Part shown: positions 61,101-64,000 of the stretch, piece by piece
Position numbering within the stretch: position 1 is the stretch's first letter
Layout: every line of letters starts with the position of its first letter
NCBI GenBank assembly: GCA_026996295.1
Contig: JALWLL010000014.1
Span: 1 to 64,000, forward strand
Direction of reading: 5' to 3'
DNA length: 64,000 bases
Source of the DNA: Sulfurimonas sp.
Lineage (GTDB): Bacteria > Campylobacterota > Campylobacteria > Campylobacterales > Sulfurimonadaceae
Notes under the pieces: generated by a model
The model's database searches: none
What the model was told of the DNA's origin: nothing
Seen by the model: the letters and a program-made list of their open reading frames with translations, nothing else
Program-made: the position numbers and the translations under genes

Positions 61101-62029
61101 TCAATAGCAGCTTGTTTGAGTTCATCTTCTGTTGCACCGTTTACTTGAGTGATCGCCGCATCAAGTTTTGCAAGTACATTGGAAGTGCTTGCTGCTTCTA
61201 TCTCCTGTGCTGCAGTATTTGCACTTGTAACTGCTGTTTGCGCTGCCGTTTGTGCGATCGCTTTACTTGCTACTTTTGCCGCAGGATTGGAAGCAAATAC
61301 AACATCAGCTGCCTTTTTTGTTGCCGCTGTTACAACAGTAGTATCAAGCTCAACCGCCGTAGTTGCTCCATCAAAATTATCTGCAATCGCATCAAATACA
61401 CTACTCATAGTTGAGTTTACCTCTGTGTTTGCATCAGCACCCGCTAATGTAACAGTAGCAGAATGTACCAGTACTTGCAGTTGCGTTTGTTTTGCCAGAA
61501 CTGCCTGAGCCTGTGATGCATTTGCCCCATCTATCTCCTCATAAGGATCAAACTGAGTAACATTTACATCACTTGGAACACCAAGCGCAGTTTTAACATC
61601 TCTCTCCGCTTCTGATGGTGTTTTTCCCTTTTCTACGAGTGATTGGATCGCAGATGTCAGTGGTGTCACCACAGTTGAACCTGCAGGTGCTTTGAGTGAA
61701 CCTGTAAATGCTGCACCAGTAGAGAGATCAGTTCCCCCTACTAAGAGCAATGGACCCGTAGCAGTTGTTGAGGCTATTGTAAACTTACCTCTTTCATCCG
61801 TAAGTGCCGAGGGTTCCCCTGCATCACACGCATTGTTTTGATTGACATCGATACACACCGTTGCACCGACGATAAGACCATCTATCCCTGTTCCGCTGTA
61901 AGATGCAGAAGTAGCAGAAGTTGTCGTATCATCATCACCACCACCACTGCTACTGCTACACGCGCTTAAGCCTAGTAAAGCAGCTACTGCCAATGAGACA
62001 GTGACACCGCTAAATTTACCCTTTATCAT
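58112..62029 (-). CDS. Large lipoprotein with Ala-rich coiled-coil region and beta-rich C-terminus
   Basis: Lipobox LSAC; SSSSGGGDDD linker; DVNQNNACDAGEP; about 150-residue A/E/Q/K-rich coil; C-terminal GSW/GAW repeats. Confidence 0.85.
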   Translation of the reverse strand: MIKGKFSGVTVSLAVAALLGLSACSSSSGGGDDDTTTSATSASYSGTGIDGLIVGATVCIDVNQNNACDAGEPSALTDERGKFTIASTTATGPLLLVGGTDLSTGAAFTGSLKAPAGSTVVTPLTSAIQSLVEKGKTPSEAERDVKTALGVPSDVNVTQFDPYEEIDGANASQAQAVLAKQTQLQVLVHSATVTLAGADANTEVNSTMSSVFDAIADNFDGATTAVELDTTVVTAATKKAADVVFASNPAAKVASKAIAQTAAQTAVTSANTAAQEIEAASTSNVLAKLDAAITQVNGATEDELKQAAIDAITEAKKLTEAKIAEIEALQEAQQTKEAEILAAKQAQADAEAALAAAKAAAEADAADRAKYEAYLEAQAAAAQAAAEKAAAEQAAADAEALAAAEEKAISAEAAQREAQAQAAAAQAEAEKLAAELEAQAAEKAVADAKAAADLAAAQAAAEAAEQEAAAAIAQAQVKANKEIGAFLYHRMDLDVNTTIGIQTAIRDLNLTGINIDANVTTAQNALLVAQIALINLQGLVDTNSTDVNSSVTERTAIEVQVGVVSSQLLYAQILKETALLAKAEAEATAVKAARIAAYISEINATKNTAEELFDINASALKSEIEADMLYITTIASNPTYAQTVAQKFADANTSANAALEAYNDANASIEAISVQYAEALAAQANLDEFSVLDAKEAATQEKAKLEGYLQSALEKAAEIKTIRAEITTMKEDIDNSITSSTLGFSDGMQVYSYYIDEEDGVSQIVIENHLISSNSVSTEGYVFDMNATTFVSAETADFEYGFVNGAWVERSGSAVINADGTLDIDGFESLKLLSEVDLANPDATVQSYLDDIARDFNSTPLSFSSGAKVYVLGFKNLVEYRADYVPHVMVAPNWEDSNETFNDIVTYMQHIGGFGRYGIGCKRDLNATPVIDIDLNNSDTYYHEYPIIDSNGNQVTTLTEGLTGDIVFAEAADPTQWSNQVKVGTWSVVKLSNNDLVVVATQTDDTYGDFFTLIANVNGTVMLGDYRQPSLEYEMGEYPFVFNDVAINDIKAYILQNYSAFVAPGDTNVTTGDNNTTSGDTNTTNPERTTPMIGSWINKTYGVHIAILDDASYFMMQDTNGSGGILGGIELGWFTLSADKKQATDLQAKINSNLDDSAVGGTLVYNDLNDTMSFSDGDGNVTFVRDDGDLTTPWVGAWLSVDQNNSNNVTLLILESNGKYITADMDLNSSTSYNDGGDIWNAFEMGDYTATAQDTNVTLTVIKDPSTDYNGEMGPPAGDMVFDVSNFPTIVNPMITFEKVVLDTP

Positions 62030-62190
62030 ATCTTCTCCTTTAATATATTAAAGTTTTCACAATTCGTTTAAGCCACTATAATCATATTCATACTTTATTT
62101 AACACGAACTTAAATATGATAATATAGTTACAAATAAATTATATTTTTGTCACAATTTTACACTGATATGATGAATAGGTTTACTCTACT

Positions 62191-63108
62191 TTAACTGTGA
62201 AGTGATTTTTTAAGATAATAAAACATCGCTAACTGCCCAAAGAAAGGTCCAAATATATTAAAGACAGGAACAAAATTAAAGAGTGCCACAAGTGCACTCA
62301 TTCCCCAAAATGCTCCACGATGCTCTTTTAGTTTTTCTTTGTCTATCTCTTGCATAAGAAGTGATGCCGTATCATAAACAAAGGTATCTTTAACGAGCCA
62401 CACCCAAAGAAGTATCTGCACTAAAAAGTTCACAACAGGAACAAAGAACAAGGGGAACAAAATAGTTGATGCCACAACAAAGATCAAAGTATCTTTCAAG
62501 GTATAGCGTATGGTCTTGATCTCATTGTCCTCGACAAAATCATCATAAGGGAAATATCGCTCTTTTACCGATGTAAGAAAAGTATAGCTTAAAGCACTTG
62601 TGACAAATATCATGGTAACTATGATGGCACTGTATATAAAATAGATCCCAATCAGATAAGAAAGCCCTTTTTCTATGGTCTCAAATGGCAGCCAAGTAAG
62701 AAGTTTTAAAGACTGTGCATAAATATAATCACTTTCAAAAAACCAGACAATACCCCAGAAAAATGCACTTCCAAGCGCTACTATGATAGAGAAAGAACCA
62801 TATTTTTCTTTAGAAACACTATTTAAGATCAAGTTACCAAAAAAAGCAAATACAAGCGCAAAGGTGATAAGCACCAACTGAAACCACAAAAAAGTTGAAA
62901 GCATCCATGCACCGTTGGAGCGGATGATGGAAAAAGGAATAGCATCTAAAAAGTAACCGCTAAAAGCGATAATACTATCCCAAAAAAGATAGGCAATAAC
63001 GATCCAGACAAAGTTCACTACCACACCAACCAATAGCGCCAATCGCATAGTTTGAAAGTTAAGTATCTCTTTGAATGCAAAAATGATAGAATCGATGAAG
63101 TTTAACAT
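62191..63108 (-). CDS. EI24/CysZ-like membrane protein
   Basis: 305 aa, several TM helices; FFVPVVNFLVQILLWVWLVKDTFVYD, FNFVPVFNIFGPFFGQLAMFYYL. Confidence 0.8.
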   Translation of the reverse strand: MLNFIDSIIFAFKEILNFQTMRLALLVGVVVNFVWIVIAYLFWDSIIAFSGYFLDAIPFSIIRSNGAWMLSTFLWFQLVLITFALVFAFFGNLILNSVSKEKYGSFSIIVALGSAFFWGIVWFFESDYIYAQSLKLLTWLPFETIEKGLSYLIGIYFIYSAIIVTMIFVTSALSYTFLTSVKERYFPYDDFVEDNEIKTIRYTLKDTLIFVVASTILFPLFFVPVVNFLVQILLWVWLVKDTFVYDTASLLMQEIDKEKLKEHRGAFWGMSALVALFNFVPVFNIFGPFFGQLAMFYYLKKSLHS

Positions 63109-63243
63109 ACTCCACTCCTGTAAAATGAGCTATATTTTACTTTATTATATCACTATTACCTAAATGCCTGCTAAGCTTTTTCATGCCAAATAATAAAAAC
63201 CTAAACAAAGAAGTACTACAATGAAATAGAAGAAGGAAATTGT

Positions 63244-64000
63244 ATGTTTGAGAGTTTGCCGCTTATACTGCTGTTTAAATTTTTAATGGTAATCATTTTT
63301 GGTTTTTTAACCGGGCTTGAGCTTCGAGAGTATTTATATTCCAAAAAGAAGCCTTTTGTGATGGGAACGACCCGAACTTTTACCTTTATAGCCCTTGTCG
63401 GATTTGTTTTAAATACCATCTCTGAGAGTGCCTTTTTGCTCGGTTTTGCTGCACTTTCTCTACTCTTGGTAATTTTTTACGCCAAAAAAATTCAAGAGCA
63501 TCAAAAAGGGATACTTCAGATACTCGTTGCATTACTGACGTACAGTTATGGTGCCATAGTAGAGATCTCCATCTACTTCATACCCCTTGTATATGTAAGC
63601 ATTGTTTTTACTATCTCATCAAAATCCAAAATCCAAATACTTATAGAGAAGATGGATACCAGTGAGCTTATAACTTTTTCCAAGTTTCTCATTGTTGCGG
63701 TGATTATACTTCCTTTGCTTCCAGATACCAACGTCATACCCTATGTCAGTGTCTCACCCTTTAAGATCTGGATAGCGGTTGTAGTTGTTAGCAGTATAAG
63801 CTATATCAGCTACATTCTTCAGAAGTACTTTTTGGCAAATGCCGGTATCATCGTCACTTCTATACTTGGAGGTATCTACTCCTCTACAGCCACTACCGTG
63901 GTTTTGGCCAAAAAAGCACTCAATAACCTTGTGGAAGCTTCCATAGTCTTGGCTACAGGCATTATGTATCTGAGACTTTTAGTGATCATAGCTATCTTTA
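63244..64000 (+). CDS. MgtC/DUF4010-like membrane protein (3' end runs off the window)
   Basis: Hand translation from ATG 63244: MFESLPLILLFKFLMVIIFGFLTGLELREY...GMTTRTFTFIALVGF-like region; GGIYSSTATTVVLAKKA. Confidence 0.8.
   Translation, partial: MFESLPLILLFKFLMVIIFGFLTGLELREYLYSKKKPFVMGTTRTFTFIALVGFVLNTISESAFLLGFAALSLLLVIFYAKKIQEHQKGILQILVALLTYSYGAIVEISIYFIPLVYVSIVFTISSKSKIQILIEKMDTSELITFSKFLIVAVIILPLLPDTNVIPYVSVSPFKIWIAVVVVSSISYISYILQKYFLANAGIIVTSILGGIYSSTATTVVLAKKALNNLVEASIVLATGIMYLRLLVIIAIF

Noticed and set aside
60543-61508. Several plus-strand ORFs (60543-60911, 60632-60907, 60829-61095, 61112-61414, 61149-61508)
   Set aside because: They are antisense to the Ala-rich coding tract; their Cys/Leu/Ser/Ala-rich sequences are what GC-codon repeats give in other frames.
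62038-62053. CTTTAATATATTAAAG palindrome upstream of the large lipoprotein
   Set aside because: AT-only core in an AT-rich intergenic region; could be chance and no second copy was seen.
1-64000. CRISPR arrays, transposons, prophage, tRNA/rRNA genes
   Set aside because: No regular spaced repeats, transposase-like ORFs, integrases or cloverleaf/rRNA-like stretches were recognised by eye; a tRNAscan/Infernal run would be needed to exclude small RNAs.

Overview
The window looks like chromosomal DNA from a Campylobacterota (Sulfurimonas-like) bacterium; this is inferred from gene content and protein style, not from a database search. Most of it is housekeeping: oadGAB, htpG, an ABC-F ATPase, class II DAHP synthase, fur, lysS, glyA, trpE, aroE, recR, mltA, dnaJ, bioA, ppiC-ftsA-ftsZ. 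The accessory core is a clade II-type nitrous-oxide-reductase locus at about 38.6-53.2 kb. It contains nosZ with a C-terminal cytochrome c, nosB, nosD, nosG, two monoheme cytochromes, nosH, nosF, nosL, nosY, a second NosL-like protein lacking Cu ligands, a lone PAS protein, a second nosD and a third, convergent nosL. Upstream is a small operon with a Crp/Fnr-family regulator and a two-TM sensor-like protein without an output domain. The strongest signal is three FNR/NnrR-type inverted repeats (TTGAY-N4-RTCAA), each exactly 22 nt upstream of a -10-like hexamer, in front of the regulator operon, nosZ and nosB. This suggests one autoregulated regulon with nosZ as a separate transcription unit. 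Other points of interest: a periplasmic protein paired with a GGDEF-EAL protein, a class II aldolase homolog that appears to have lost its metal ligands, a possible stand-alone HPt protein, a 1305-aa lipoprotein with a long Ala-rich coiled coil, two unlisted small membrane ORFs, and a minus-strand operon of small proteins plus an orphan Lpd-like flavoprotein next to nosL3. I saw no tRNA, rRNA, CRISPR array or transposase.
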